Shown: positions 1-9,722, counted from the stretch's first letter. The stretch: 64,000 nucleotides of DNA from an uncultured Bacteroidota bacterium (GCA_937124965.1 CAKZLB010000032.1:94968-158967); one strand, 5' to 3'. Notes: generated from the letters alone by a model not told the origin. Numbers and translations are program-made.

Positions 1-755
1 CCACTGTTTATTACCTCATCGTTTCTTGAAGCAAACGTTAAATAACCATTTTCCAAATGTGCAATATCGTTTGTGTGAATAGTCCAATTGAGATGCTGAA
101 TGGTTATTGTCAAAGCTCCACTCATTTCAAAACTTGGTACTACTCCAGTAATTAATTTATAATAATTAGGTGGTGAAACATTTACATGCCGAAGGGCAAT
201 ATGACTCGCAGTTTCTGTCATACCGTATGAATGATAAAATTGCACTGGTGAAGTTTTTATAAAAACGCTCAAATCCTCTTCTAATCTGGCGCTCATTGAT
301 GCTCCGCCTATTAATACATGTTTAAACTTTTTTAATTTTTTAGTTGATGTTGGATTTTCGAGGATGGTTGCAAGTTGATAGGGAACAACACTAACAAAAG
401 TAAAGTCGTGCGATACATCTAAATGAAGCAACGGATCTGCTTTGGGGATTTGTATTTGAAGAAACCAATCATAAATCAGGCTGCGATACAATAACATCCT
501 ACCCCCAATTTTATCGAGTGGTATGCACAGCAGAACCCGTTCTTTTTCGTTAAGGTTTAATTCTCGAAAAGTTTGTTTGGCGCTCCACTCAATAAGGTTT
601 TTGGGTAAGTCGATGTTTTTAGGAATGCCTGTTGATCCTGATGTGGTCATCTGAAAAGTTTCCTTCCTGTTCCACTCTTCAATTAATCTGGTTACTTCAC
701 CTGAAGTAACAACAGCAGTTTCGGGACTAGAAACATTTCCTTTAAACAAGATCAT
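1..755 (-). CDS. menE: O-succinylbenzoate-CoA ligase-like acyl-adenylating enzyme (MenE), 3' end outside window
   Basis: This is an open frame of about 251 codons read leftward, cut by the window edge. It is an ANL-superfamily acyl-CoA synthetase: the phosphate-binding loop TTSGSTGIPK lies near residue 37-46 and the adenylate motif FYHSYGMTETASH near residue 180. Only about 36 residues precede the P-loop, which fits the short MenE form of Bacteroidota better than long fatty-acyl-CoA ligases. MenE activates o-succinylbenzoate with CoA and ATP in menaquinone synthesis. The start ATG at 755 overlaps the TGA of the upstream aminotransferase (ATGA), so the two are probably translated together. The family is clear. 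The MenE assignment is an inference from size, since the lid domain and the rest of the menaquinone operon are not visible. Confidence 0.72.
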   Translation of the reverse strand, partial: MILFKGNVSSPETAVVTSGEVTRLIEEWNRKETFQMTTSGSTGIPKNIDLPKNLIEWSAKQTFRELNLNEKERVLLCIPLDKIGGRMLLYRSLIYDWFLQIQIPKADPLLHLDVSHDFTFVSVVPYQLATILENPTSTKKLKKFKHVLIGGASMSARLEEDLSVFIKTSPVQFYHSYGMTETASHIALRHVNVSPPNYYKLITGVVPSFEMSGALTITIQHLNWTIHTNDIAHLENGYLTFASRNDEVINS

Positions 756-2020
756 GCAGAAACAAGCTTTTCTACTAATGCGTTAACCTGCTCTTCGGTG
801 TTATAAATGTGTGTTGAAATTCGAATGCAGTTTAAATCACTTTCAGCAACATATCGCAGAATCCATTGTTCTCCTCTCAACTTATTGTATTCCTCTAAGT
901 CATTTTTTCCATTTAGTTTAATGGACAAAATACCACAACGTGATTTTTCTTCTGTTGGGGTAAGAATCGTAAATTTATCAGGATACTTTAATAGCTTATT
1001 CAACAACATCGTATTTAAAGATCGAACACGTTCTTCAACACGAGACATTCCGATATTGTTCAAAAAATCGACGGCCGCAATCAGGCCACTGTATAGAGCT
1101 GTGTTTTGGGTTCCATAAAAAAACCGGTGACTATCCCCGCGAAGACCGGTCATCATTGACTCCTCTTTTGAAACTTTCCAACCCGTGTCGGAATAACCAC
1201 CAACGAATAAGGCGTCTAATTCTTCAATCAAATCTTTGTTTGCGTACAAAATCCCTGTGCCTTTAGGACCGAGCAACCACTTATGACCACAAGACGCATA
1301 AATGTCACAACCCATTTTTTTCAAATCTAGTTGCATCATTCCAACACCATGTGCCCCATCAATAAACGTTTTGATTCCTTTGGACTTCGCAAATTCGCAA
1401 ATTTCTTGAACTGGCAGCACTTGTCCAGTTGTACACGTTACATGAGGCACTGCAATTACCTTTGTTCGAGGCGTAACCAACTTTTTAATTCGGTTTAAAC
1501 ATTCCTCTGCCGTATTTGGGATTTCAAGCATTCGAATTTCAATACCGTCTTTTCGTTTGCGGTTAAGCCATGGTAAAGCATTTCCAACATGTTCTTGATC
1601 CGTTAGAATCACTTCATCGCCCGTTTTTAGCGGTAGCGCCCAAGCCGCAATATTGATACCTTCTGAAACATTATGAGTGAGTGCAACTTCACTGGCATCG
1701 CAATTCATTAGTTTGCCTAAACGTGCCAACGTCGACTTATCGACGCCACTATATGAACCTGTAGAATTAACAATCTCCATACGTTGTATAACAGCCTCCG
1801 AAACAACGTTAGGAGAAAGGCCCATTGTTCCATTATTAAGGTAGTTAATGTTTTTGTCGATGTTAAATGACTTTTGAATCTTTTTCCAAGTTGCAGTGGA
1901 TAGATTTAACCCCTTGGATACATCTATCTCATTATCAAGAACATGTGCTTCTAAATTCCCAGAAAACAATCCCAAAAACCCAGCCGCTCCTATTTTTATA
2001 AAATCTCTTCGTTGTTGCAC
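752..2020 (-). CDS. Class V aminotransferase / isopenicillin-N-epimerase-like PLP enzyme with Tat-like leader
   Basis: 422 residues with a GTG start; no ATG lies upstream in frame. The N-terminus carries RRDFIK followed by a short hydrophobic stretch (residues 4-20), which resembles a twin-arginine export signal. The body is a fold-type I PLP enzyme of the class V (NifS/isopenicillin N epimerase) group: DGAH at residues 221-224 binds the cofactor, and K247 in CGHKWLLGPKG is the expected Schiff-base lysine. There is no conserved cysteine loop of SufS type, so epimerase or lyase chemistry is more likely than cysteine desulfurase. The substrate is unknown. It overlaps the next gene by 4 bases (ATGA). 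An exported PLP enzyme must be folded and loaded in the cytoplasm, which suits Tat export. Confidence 0.8.
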   Translation of the reverse strand: MQQRRDFIKIGAAGFLGLFSGNLEAHVLDNEIDVSKGLNLSTATWKKIQKSFNIDKNINYLNNGTMGLSPNVVSEAVIQRMEIVNSTGSYSGVDKSTLARLGKLMNCDASEVALTHNVSEGINIAAWALPLKTGDEVILTDQEHVGNALPWLNRKRKDGIEIRMLEIPNTAEECLNRIKKLVTPRTKVIAVPHVTCTTGQVLPVQEICEFAKSKGIKTFIDGAHGVGMMQLDLKKMGCDIYASCGHKWLLGPKGTGILYANKDLIEELDALFVGGYSDTGWKVSKEESMMTGLRGDSHRFFYGTQNTALYSGLIAAVDFLNNIGMSRVEERVRSLNTMLLNKLLKYPDKFTILTPTEEKSRCGILSIKLNGKNDLEEYNKLRGEQWILRYVAESDLNCIRISTHIYNTEEQVNALVEKLVSA

Positions 2021-2156
2021 AAAACGAACTTAAATAAAAACAAGGATAATTCGTAATTCCCATTGTAGACATAAATCAAAATGTAGGAAGAAAGGTACAG
2101 TGAAAATAAGTCTGTCGCTACGAACTTTTACCTTGACACTTTTCGTGCATTGATTT

Positions 2157-3581
2157 TCATTTTTTTATAAGACGCTTTGAATACAACTCTCCGTCGAAAA
2201 CCATCTGAACTATATAAACTCCTTTGACTAAAGTGGTAATATCCAGCTCATTTCCAGTAAACTTTTCACTAAAAACAACTTGCCCAAAACAATTAAGAAC
2301 TCTAACCTCCGTAGGTTCTAAGCCTGTAATCAATAACATTCCTGAAGTAGGGTTTGGTGAAAGTAAAATCTGAATATTAGTAGTACGACTGCTATTTGTA
2401 TTCTGACCATCAATATTAAAAACTCTAGCTTGTCCGCTATACTCACCATGTTTATCATTAAAAATAGTTCCAACAATAAGAGACTCGCCATCTGCAGAAA
2501 GTGCGATAATTTCTCCTGATCTATCTCCCGCAGCATCTCCATCTATATCACTCCCTATTTGAGTCCAAGTATCATTTTTGAAATCATAAATTCTTACATG
2601 ACCTGCATCCACACCATTTCCGTCGTTTCTGCCTGCACCAACTGCTAACCTCAACCCTACAGGTGTAAGAGCAACACCTCGCCCAAACATGTCATCAGAT
2701 TTTTCGCCAACTAGTGTTGAACCTCTTTGCTCCCAATTGCTTCCTTTATTGTTGAACACTTTAACCATATATTCACCCGATGAATAGACTCCAACAGCGA
2801 TGGTATTTCCCAAACTAGAAAGAGCAACAGTTGAAGCATCTGCAATACTGTCTCCCAATTGCTTCCAAGAACCAGAACCAGAGAGCATTTCGTATACTTT
2901 AACTGAACTTGCGCCTGAAAATGCCACGGTTAGACCATTCCCAGAAAGTGATACAGAACTGCCTACCTCATCTCTCATTTCTTCTCCTTCGAACTTACCC
3001 ATTAGTGACCAATTGTCAATTACCAGCACATACACTTTTACCTGACCTGAAGCATATGCATTATTGCTATTCCCAGGAGCCCCAATAGCTATTTTGTTTC
3101 CGTTCCAAGAAATAGACGTTTCAGATCCAAATTCATCACTTTGTGCTTCACCATATAAAGTCTTCCCAACTTGAGTCCAATCTCCATTTTCAAACCCAAA
3201 TACTTGTACTGCTCCTCTATAATCATCGTAACCCACAGTTCCAATAACTACTCTTTCACCGTTTTCAGAGAGTGAGACTGAATACCCGAACTCTCCTCCA
3301 TTTACTTGTCCCTCAATCGTACTACCTACTTGTTTCCATTCACCATGAATCAAATCATAAATAGCTACATTTCCTTTACTATTCTCATTACCAGTAGCAC
3401 CTATAGCAACTCTACTACCATCTCCAGATATTGAAACGGAGGAACCTAAATAACTCCTTGCTGACTCCCCACTAAAAGTAGTTCCAATTTGAGTCTGAGA
3501 AAACAGTTGACAAGAAGTTGCAGTCCATAATATTAGCGAAATACAGGCGTTGATGATTAGTTTTTTATTAGTTAATTTCAT
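2157..3581 (-). CDS. Secreted FG-GAP-like beta-propeller protein with T9SS type A sorting domain
   Basis: 474 residues. A signal peptide covers about residues 1-28 (ending near the SQTQ motif). From about 30 to 390 there are seven to eight repeats of a pattern in which G-x-SVSLS-x-NG is followed by a VAIG segment and then by a VYD/VFG strand. These are the blades of an integrin-like or FG-GAP-like beta-propeller. The last 75 residues hold SPNPTSG, a GQVVFSEK strand and a YSKRLIKK end, which are the hallmarks of the T9SS C-terminal sorting domain. The protein is therefore expected to cross the outer membrane through the type IX system and stay on the surface or be released. Its ligand is unknown. 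It stands alone with non-coding DNA on both sides. Confidence 0.85.
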   Translation of the reverse strand: MKLTNKKLIINACISLILWTATSCQLFSQTQIGTTFSGESARSYLGSSVSISGDGSRVAIGATGNENSKGNVAIYDLIHGEWKQVGSTIEGQVNGGEFGYSVSLSENGERVVIGTVGYDDYRGAVQVFGFENGDWTQVGKTLYGEAQSDEFGSETSISWNGNKIAIGAPGNSNNAYASGQVKVYVLVIDNWSLMGKFEGEEMRDEVGSSVSLSGNGLTVAFSGASSVKVYEMLSGSGSWKQLGDSIADASTVALSSLGNTIAVGVYSSGEYMVKVFNNKGSNWEQRGSTLVGEKSDDMFGRGVALTPVGLRLAVGAGRNDGNGVDAGHVRIYDFKNDTWTQIGSDIDGDAAGDRSGEIIALSADGESLIVGTIFNDKHGEYSGQARVFNIDGQNTNSSRTTNIQILLSPNPTSGMLLITGLEPTEVRVLNCFGQVVFSEKFTGNELDITTLVKGVYIVQMVFDGELYSKRLIKK

Positions 3582-3743
3582 AACCCGTAGATGACAAATA
3601 ATACTATTGCGTTGCCCATAACAGATTTCTTTTTAAAAACTCAGACTCAAAAGCATTAGTAATTTCCATGATGCAACGTTAATTCGAAAGCAACCTCTAT
3701 TTACTTACCCCATCAATTACCTAAAATGTATTTGCTATTGCCT

Positions 3744-3777
3744 GAGGGGCGGGCTATTAAAGAAAGGGCTTTCTAGC
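3744..3777. repeat. Short GC-rich intergenic motif, possible fragment of a dispersed Bacteroidota repeat
   Basis: The 290-base gap between the propeller gene and the PpiC operon contains a GC-rich patch starting GAGGGGCGGGCTATTAAAG and ending with a small hairpin (AGAAAG with CTTTCT). From memory it resembles a short repeat dispersed between genes in many Bacteroidota genomes. Only one copy lies in this window, so dispersal cannot be shown here. No coding potential was seen. Confidence 0.3.
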
Positions 3778-3871
3778 ACGAAATCTCCAAACTTTGAAAA
3801 CTGATATTGAACTTACCTTTTAAGAAGCGAATATCATTAAATTCGCGGTTGCTTAAATTTATCATAAAACT

Positions 3872-5830
3872 ATGCATATCATAAAAAAAATAAGCCTTAC
3901 CGTTTTATTATTTACTGCATCAATGGCCTTTGCGCAAAAAGGTGGTCCAGCTGTATTTTCAGTCGATGGAGACACCGTGTGGGGAGCGGAATTTGAACGG
4001 GTTTTTAGTAAAAACGACAAAACGCCGGATGAAAAACCCACGATGCAAGAGCTTGAAGAGTACCTAGACCTTTATGTTCGCTTCAAACTTAAAGTGAAAG
4101 AAGCCTACGATTTAGGCATGGATACTAACAGAAGCTTTCAACAAGAACTTGCTGGTTACCGCAAACAATTAGCACAACCATACTTAACAGATAAGTCAAT
4201 AACAGAAAGACTTATTGAAGAAGCTTATGAGCGCATGGGATACGAGGTTGAAGCAAGTAACTTAATGATTCACTTGTCACCAGCTGCATCTCCTGCAGAT
4301 ACCTTACGTGCTTGGAATAGAATTAACAACTGGCGAGACCTAATCTTGTCTGAGAAATATTCGTTTGAACGAGTAACTCGTGATAGCAGTACTGATGACC
4401 ACGGAAGAAAAAACGAAGGTCGATTAGGATATTTTACAGCATTTAGCATGATTTATCCATTTGAAAATCAAGCATACAACACTAAGGTTGGTGAGATTAG
4501 CGAAGCGTTTCGAACACAATATGGATATCACATAGTGAAAGTGACCGATAAGCGAAAAAGTCGTGGCGATTTAAAAGTTGCGCATATTCTAATACGTGTT
4601 AACAACGATTCGGAATACGAAAAGAACAAACCACGTATTGATGCCATTTATGATCGATTGAAAAAAGGAGAAAGTTTCGCAACACTAGTTAAAGACTTTA
4701 GTGAAGATTTTGCAACACGCGAGTCTGGCGGTCAATTAAATTGGATAAAAAGTGTTGGTGGAGGTGTTCCTAAAGATTTCAAAGAAGCAGCATATGCCTT
4801 GAAAGATGGCGCATATTCTTCGCCTGTAAAAACAGAACTTGGTTGGCACATCATTAAGAGAATCGAGGAGAAGGAAATGCCAAAGTTGGATGAAGTGAGG
4901 GAAACCATAAAGTACAAAATTGGTCGAGATTCACGAAGTGAACTAAACAAAGAAGCGGTTCTAAAGCGTGTAAAAACAGAAAACAACTACGCATTAAATA
5001 CGAGTAACTGGAAAAGCTACAAAGCAACAATTACGGATACTAGTTTCTTATATAATTGGAACCCGACGATGGCTCAAAAAAGCCAAACACCAATCTTTAC
5101 CATCGGAGAAAAGAACTATACGTTTGGAGACTTCTCAACCTACCTTAAACAATCAGACGCACGTAAACCCAATCAAAATACTGGATCATTTGCAGATGAC
5201 ATGTTGGCTAAATATGTTGACGAAATGAACTTGGAATATGAGGAAAGCATTTTAGAATCGAAATACGATGACTTCAAGTACTTGATGCAGGAGTATCGCG
5301 ATGGTATTCTCCTTTTTGAATTATCGAATAAAACAGTTTGGAATAAGGCTTCAGAAGACACAACCGGTTTACAAAATTTTTACGAAGAACATAAAACAGA
5401 TTATGTATGGAAAGAACGTGTTGAAACAAAATCATACGTGTGCTCCTCCAAGAAGTCTGCTAAAATGGTTAAGAAACTGTTAAAGCGTGATTCATCAGAC
5501 AAAGCGATTTTAAATACAGTAAACAAGTCAGATGCTCTTGGCGTAAACATCGTATACAAAACGTATGAACGAGGTCAGAATGAAGACATTGATAAGTTAA
5601 AGTGGACAAAAAGCTTACATAAAATAAAAGAAGAAGGAACCAATAATACCATCTTCATAAAAATGGGAACCATTTTGCTTCCAGGACAAAAAGAACTTAA
5701 CGAAACATTAGGCCCTGTTACTTCGGATTATCAAAAACATTTAGAAAACCAGTGGATAGAACGGCTTAAAGACACCTATGAAGTCAACATTTTTGATGGT
5801 GCATTAGACCAATTATTTACCACTAGATAA
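3872..5830 (+). CDS. Periplasmic peptidyl-prolyl cis-trans isomerase with two PpiC domains
   Basis: 652 residues with a Sec signal peptide at 1-21 (cleavage after FA). Residues about 30-125 form a SurA/PpiD-like helical N-domain. Two parvulin-type (PpiC) domains follow at about 127-228 and 234-335, each ending in the GYHIV/GWHII strand typical of rotamases. A long C-terminal part of about 300 residues has no clear family. This domain plan suits an outer-membrane-protein chaperone that acts in the periplasm. It is the first gene of a tight operon with two more SurA-like proteins and a MoxR ATPase; only 2 bases separate its stop from the next start. The isomerase family is firm, but substrate clients are inferred. 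Confidence 0.88.
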   Translation: MHIIKKISLTVLLFTASMAFAQKGGPAVFSVDGDTVWGAEFERVFSKNDKTPDEKPTMQELEEYLDLYVRFKLKVKEAYDLGMDTNRSFQQELAGYRKQLAQPYLTDKSITERLIEEAYERMGYEVEASNLMIHLSPAASPADTLRAWNRINNWRDLILSEKYSFERVTRDSSTDDHGRKNEGRLGYFTAFSMIYPFENQAYNTKVGEISEAFRTQYGYHIVKVTDKRKSRGDLKVAHILIRVNNDSEYEKNKPRIDAIYDRLKKGESFATLVKDFSEDFATRESGGQLNWIKSVGGGVPKDFKEAAYALKDGAYSSPVKTELGWHIIKRIEEKEMPKLDEVRETIKYKIGRDSRSELNKEAVLKRVKTENNYALNTSNWKSYKATITDTSFLYNWNPTMAQKSQTPIFTIGEKNYTFGDFSTYLKQSDARKPNQNTGSFADDMLAKYVDEMNLEYEESILESKYDDFKYLMQEYRDGILLFELSNKTVWNKASEDTTGLQNFYEEHKTDYVWKERVETKSYVCSSKKSAKMVKKLLKRDSSDKAILNTVNKSDALGVNIVYKTYERGQNEDIDKLKWTKSLHKIKEEGTNNTIFIKMGTILLPGQKELNETLGPVTSDYQKHLENQWIERLKDTYEVNIFDGALDQLFTTR

Positions 5831-5832
5831 TC

Positions 5833-6681
5833 GTGCCTCGCCAACCTATTTTACTTCTACTATTCTGCTCTTTGGCCATTGGTTGCAAACCAACGTCGCC
5901 TCCTGTTGTAGAAAATGTATTAGCGCAAGTTGGTGAAAAAACGTTTACTTTAACGGATCTACAAGAAAAACTCAACACTAACCCTATTGCTGGAGACAGC
6001 GCTGAGGTCGTTGCGGAAATCATTAATCAATGGGTAAGAGAAATGGCCTTGGTTGAAAAGGCGAATACTGCCTTAACCGATGTTGAACGAAATAAGTCCG
6101 CGTTAGTGTCACAATACTACAATGACTTGCTCATCTACGAGCTAGAACAAAAACTACTAAACGAAAGATTGGACACAGCCGTGGATGCCGAAGATATTCA
6201 GACGTATTACGACAACAATAAAAAGAATTTTGAGCTAAAGGAAAACATCATTCGGTTGCGTTTTTTTACCATTCCACGTGATGTAGCGAATCATGACAAA
6301 TTATGGAACAAGTTTAAAGACGGTGGTGAAGACAATTTAAAGTTGTTATCTCGGTTGTGTGACTTAAGTTCGAGTAATTATTTTTACAATGATTCCTTAT
6401 GGCTTTCATTCAATGATATTCTAAAAGAAGTGCCAATTATTACGTATAATCAAGAGAGTTATCTAAACAATCATAGATTTGTTCGATTAGAAGAAAAACA
6501 ATTCTCCTATTTTGTCGAAATTCTCGATTTTAAAGTAAAAGACAACATATCACCTTTTGAATTTGAAAAAGAACGGATTAAGAATATCATAATTCACAAA
6601 AGAAAAGTGGAATTGTTGCAACAAATTGAGAATGAAATCGTAGAAGAAGCATACAGGAATAATAAAATAGAAAAATTTTGA
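5833..6681 (+). CDS. SurA-N-like periplasmic lipoprotein, isomerase-domain-poor chaperone
   Basis: 282 residues with a GTG start 2 bases after the previous stop. The N-terminus is a lipoprotein signal with lipobox AIGC (Cys18). Residues about 28-130 resemble the helical N-domain of SurA/PpiC chaperones (AQVGEKTFTLTDLQEKL, then the WVREMALVEKA helix). The expected PpiC rotamase domain is not recognisable: the remaining 150 residues lack the GYHI-type strand. It may act as a non-catalytic folding helper beside its two catalytic neighbours. Its TGA overlaps the TTG start of the next gene (TTGA), which implies translational coupling. Family assignment rests on the N-domain and the context. Confidence 0.7.
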   Translation: MPRQPILLLLFCSLAIGCKPTSPPVVENVLAQVGEKTFTLTDLQEKLNTNPIAGDSAEVVAEIINQWVREMALVEKANTALTDVERNKSALVSQYYNDLLIYELEQKLLNERLDTAVDAEDIQTYYDNNKKNFELKENIIRLRFFTIPRDVANHDKLWNKFKDGGEDNLKLLSRLCDLSSSNYFYNDSLWLSFNDILKEVPIITYNQESYLNNHRFVRLEEKQFSYFVEILDFKVKDNISPFEFEKERIKNIIIHKRKVELLQQIENEIVEEAYRNNKIEKF

Positions 6682-8060
6682 GAACGGTACTAAAAGGTTT
6701 CCTATTGCTCGGCTTATTGTCAAGCGCACACATATCAACATTTGCACAGAAATTAGGGGTATTAGATGAAGTCATAGCTGTGGTTGGTGAAAATATTGTG
6801 CTCAAATCAGAGCTTGATAAAACCTATTATCAAATGAGTTTGCAGTATCCTGAATATGATGGCGATTTAAAATGTGAATTATTTGATCAAATATTAACCC
6901 AAAAACTATTACTTCACAAAGCAGAACTTGATAGTCTTGTTGTTCAAGAGGAACGCGTAAACTATGAGATAGATCGGAGAATGGATTACTATTCGTCGCA
7001 GGCTGGTGGAATGCAAAACCTGGAGAAGTATTTGGGAGTGAGCTTAATTGAATACAAAGCTCAAATGCGGAAAAAAATGACCGATGAGCTTCAAATTCAG
7101 GAAGCTCAAAATGCTATAATCGCCGATTTAAAGGTTTCTCCAACCGAAGTGCGAAAGTTCTATTTGGATATTCCAACAGACAGCTTGCCCGATTTTGCTT
7201 CGGAAGTTGAAGTTGCACAATTGGTTATTGCACCAAAACCTGGGAAAGCTGCTGAGGATTATGCACGACAAACGGCTGAGAACTTGAGAAAAGAACTCTT
7301 AGCAGGTACACGTAATTTTTGCCTTACAGCAGCAATATATTCTGATGATGAAGGTTCGAAAAAAGATTGTGGATCGTTAGGCGATTTTAAACGTGGTCAA
7401 ATGGTTCCAGAATTTGAAGCAGCAGTTTTTAAACTCAAAAAAGATTCAATTTCTAAGGTTGTTAAAACGCAGTTTGGTTATCACATAATTTTAATGGTTG
7501 AACGAAAAGGTGAAATCGCAAATGCTCGACATATATTAATTCGGCCAAAAATTCTTCAGTCGGATTTAGAGGCAACATCAAACCTATTAAATTCAATCAA
7601 AACTCAAATTGAAAACGATGAAATTACATGGTGTGATGCGGTAGCTAAATATAGTAACGACGAGAACTCACAAGCGAATTGTGGTTTTTTCTTAGACCCA
7701 AATGTTGGAACAACTAAAATAGAAATTACTGCGTTAGAATCTGACGTCGCAATGCGCGTTTCAAGCATGAAAGCTGGAGAAATTTCAACTCCTCTTGGTG
7801 TGCCTCAGCAAGATGGTTCAATGTCATTTCGAATACTGTATCTTAAAAGTGAAAGTCCTCCTCACAAGGCTAGTTTACAAAAGGATTATCAGAAATTAGC
7901 AGTATACGCCCTTGAAAAAAAGAAACAAGACACGCTAAACGAGTGGAGTGAGTCGTTTAGAGAAGATGTGTACACATGGATAGATGAAAAATATTTTGTT
8001 TGTCCTGATATAGATAAATGGATTTCTAACGAAAAAAAATCAACGAGCACGAATGAGTGA
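6678..8060 (+). CDS. surA: SurA-type periplasmic chaperone and peptidyl-prolyl isomerase
   Basis: 460 residues, TTG start overlapping the preceding stop. A signal peptide spans about 1-23. The helical N-domain begins at about residue 27 with the SurA hallmark of an initial strand (DEVIAVVGENIVLKSEL). Two PpiC domains lie at about 172-276 (ending FGYHIILMVERK) and 280-385 (beginning ARHILIRP). This is the closest match to classical SurA in the cluster. SurA receives unfolded beta-barrel proteins in the periplasm and passes them to the BAM complex. It overlaps the downstream moxR-type gene by 8 bases. T9SS-bearing bacteria export many large surface proteins, which may explain three such chaperones in one operon; that link is an inference. 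Confidence 0.87.
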   Translation: MRTVLKGFLLLGLLSSAHISTFAQKLGVLDEVIAVVGENIVLKSELDKTYYQMSLQYPEYDGDLKCELFDQILTQKLLLHKAELDSLVVQEERVNYEIDRRMDYYSSQAGGMQNLEKYLGVSLIEYKAQMRKKMTDELQIQEAQNAIIADLKVSPTEVRKFYLDIPTDSLPDFASEVEVAQLVIAPKPGKAAEDYARQTAENLRKELLAGTRNFCLTAAIYSDDEGSKKDCGSLGDFKRGQMVPEFEAAVFKLKKDSISKVVKTQFGYHIILMVERKGEIANARHILIRPKILQSDLEATSNLLNSIKTQIENDEITWCDAVAKYSNDENSQANCGFFLDPNVGTTKIEITALESDVAMRVSSMKAGEISTPLGVPQQDGSMSFRILYLKSESPPHKASLQKDYQKLAVYALEKKKQDTLNEWSESFREDVYTWIDEKYFVCPDIDKWISNEKKSTSTNE

Positions 8061-9021
8061 TACGTATAAAAACGATGTTGAAGCGGCAGACGCTTTAAAT
8101 GAAATTACCAATAAATTAAGATCAGAAATTTCGAAAGCGATTGTTGGTCAGGATCATGTTGTAGAAGGTGTGTTAATGTCGATTTTTTGCAATGGACATA
8201 GTTTATTAATCGGTGTGCCTGGATTGGCAAAGACTTTACTAATCAATACCATTTCAGAGGTGCTTGATTTAAGTTTTAATCGAATTCAGTTTACTCCTGA
8301 TTTAATGCCTTCAGACATTACTGGTTCTGAAATTTTAGATGATAATCGAGCATTTAAGTTTTCTAAAGGTCCATTGTTTGCCAATATTGTTTTGGCAGAT
8401 GAGATAAACAGAACTCCGCCAAAAACTCAGGCGGCTTTGTTAGAAGCGATGCAAGAAAAAACCGTTACGGTTTCTGGTCATGACCATAAGTTACCAAAAC
8501 CGTTTTTTGTATTAGCTACACAAAACCCAATAGAACAAGAAGGTACATATCCATTACCTGAAGCTCAATTAGACCGATTTATGTTTAACATAACTCTTGG
8601 TTACCCAAGTGAAGCGGATGAAATTGAAATCGTGAAACGTACAACAGGCAACTTTGTTCCAGACGTAAAAAAAGTAATATCAGCGAAAGAAATACTTGGC
8701 TTTCAAGAATTAGTAAGAAAGGTTCCAATCGCGGATAATGTTTTGGAATATGCTGTTAAACTAGTTGGGAAAACGCGACCTAATCAAGAAGGTGCAAGCG
8801 ACTATGTTAAGCAATACTTGAGTTATGGTGCTGGACCAAGAGCAAGTCAAAACTTAGTTCTTGCGGCGAAATGTCATTCGTTAATGCATGGAAAATACTC
8901 CCCGGATATCGAAGACGTAAAAGCAATTTCGAATTATGTTTTAAGACATCGTTTGGTAAAAAATTACAAAGCTGAAGCAGAAGGAATTAGCGTCGAAGAT
9001 ATTATCGCGAAACTATCGTAA
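8053..9021 (+). CDS. MoxR-family AAA+ ATPase
   Basis: 322 residues, the usual MoxR length. Walker A is GVPGLAKT (residues 54-61), Walker B is VLADEINR with D116/E117, and the sensor region reads ATQNPIEQEGTYPLPEAQLDRF. MoxR ATPases act as chaperones that mature or activate partner proteins, often with von Willebrand factor A proteins. Here no VWA or DUF58 gene follows; instead the gene is the last of a chaperone operon, and its end overlaps by 9 bases the end of the convergent hydrolase gene. The ATG overlaps the end of the SurA gene. Its partner cannot be named from this window. Confidence 0.92.
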   Translation: MSDTYKNDVEAADALNEITNKLRSEISKAIVGQDHVVEGVLMSIFCNGHSLLIGVPGLAKTLLINTISEVLDLSFNRIQFTPDLMPSDITGSEILDDNRAFKFSKGPLFANIVLADEINRTPPKTQAALLEAMQEKTVTVSGHDHKLPKPFFVLATQNPIEQEGTYPLPEAQLDRFMFNITLGYPSEADEIEIVKRTTGNFVPDVKKVISAKEILGFQELVRKVPIADNVLEYAVKLVGKTRPNQEGASDYVKQYLSYGAGPRASQNLVLAAKCHSLMHGKYSPDIEDVKAISNYVLRHRLVKNYKAEAEGISVEDIIAKLS

Positions 9022-9714
9022 ACCAACTTTTTCCTGTAGGTTTTTTACCAAATAGGTAAAGGTATTTTGTGACAATCGCTCAATCGGATGTTTCGTTAGA
9101 GGAAGAACAGCTAAGTTACTTTTGGGACAATTTTTTTGTGCCCACGCTGTTTCGTCAATCGTTACCATTTTATCTTCATCCCCAACCGAAAAAACAGTAG
9201 GAATCGATATTGATTGTAATACTTCCTCAGTTATTAATGGCTCATTTCCTAAGTCAATCATCATTGAGGCTGTATCCCTGCAAACAGTTTCCCAACCTAT
9301 CTTTTTATGTCGATTATCTAAAACTTCTGCAAACGCATGAACCTTATCTTGAATAACAGATGGGCTTAGCATTTTAACCTCTTTAGAGGCGATTTCTGGA
9401 CTCCAATTAAACTTAGTGGCCAACGTTATTAACCCAGCAAAAAGTTGCGGTTTACGGGCTGCTAAATCCAGGGCGACATATCCACCCATACTATATCCAA
9501 ATACAAGTGGTGATTCAGGTAAAATCTCAAGTACATTTTCTAACTCCGATGCAAATTGGGTCACACTAAAGGAATGACTCCTTTTAGTTGTCCCATGGCC
9601 AGAAAACTCAACCACAGTGGGTTTGAGGTTCATGGTTTTGGACCATTCAACCAAAAAATCCAATTGCTCTTTTGAGCCTAATGCACCATGAATAAGAACA
9701 AGTTCCGTTGCCAA
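9013..9714 (-). CDS. Alpha/beta hydrolase
   Basis: 233 residues, no signal peptide, so cytoplasmic. The fold is clear: oxyanion strand LVLIHGALGS at the N-terminus, nucleophile elbow GYSMGG near residue 95, an acid in the VGDEDKMV loop, and the histidine in LTKHPIE near the C-terminus. It resembles small esterases and MenH-like enzymes; with a MenE-like gene at the left end of the window a menaquinone role is conceivable, but they are 8 kb apart and nothing else supports it. It converges on moxR with a 9-base overlap and lies just downstream of the porP/sprF-like gene on the same strand (8-base gap). Confidence 0.85.
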   Translation of the reverse strand: MATELVLIHGALGSKEQLDFLVEWSKTMNLKPTVVEFSGHGTTKRSHSFSVTQFASELENVLEILPESPLVFGYSMGGYVALDLAARKPQLFAGLITLATKFNWSPEIASKEVKMLSPSVIQDKVHAFAEVLDNRHKKIGWETVCRDTASMMIDLGNEPLITEEVLQSISIPTVFSVGDEDKMVTIDETAWAQKNCPKSNLAVLPLTKHPIERLSQNTFTYLVKNLQEKVGLR

Positions 9715-9722
9715 TTTCTACT

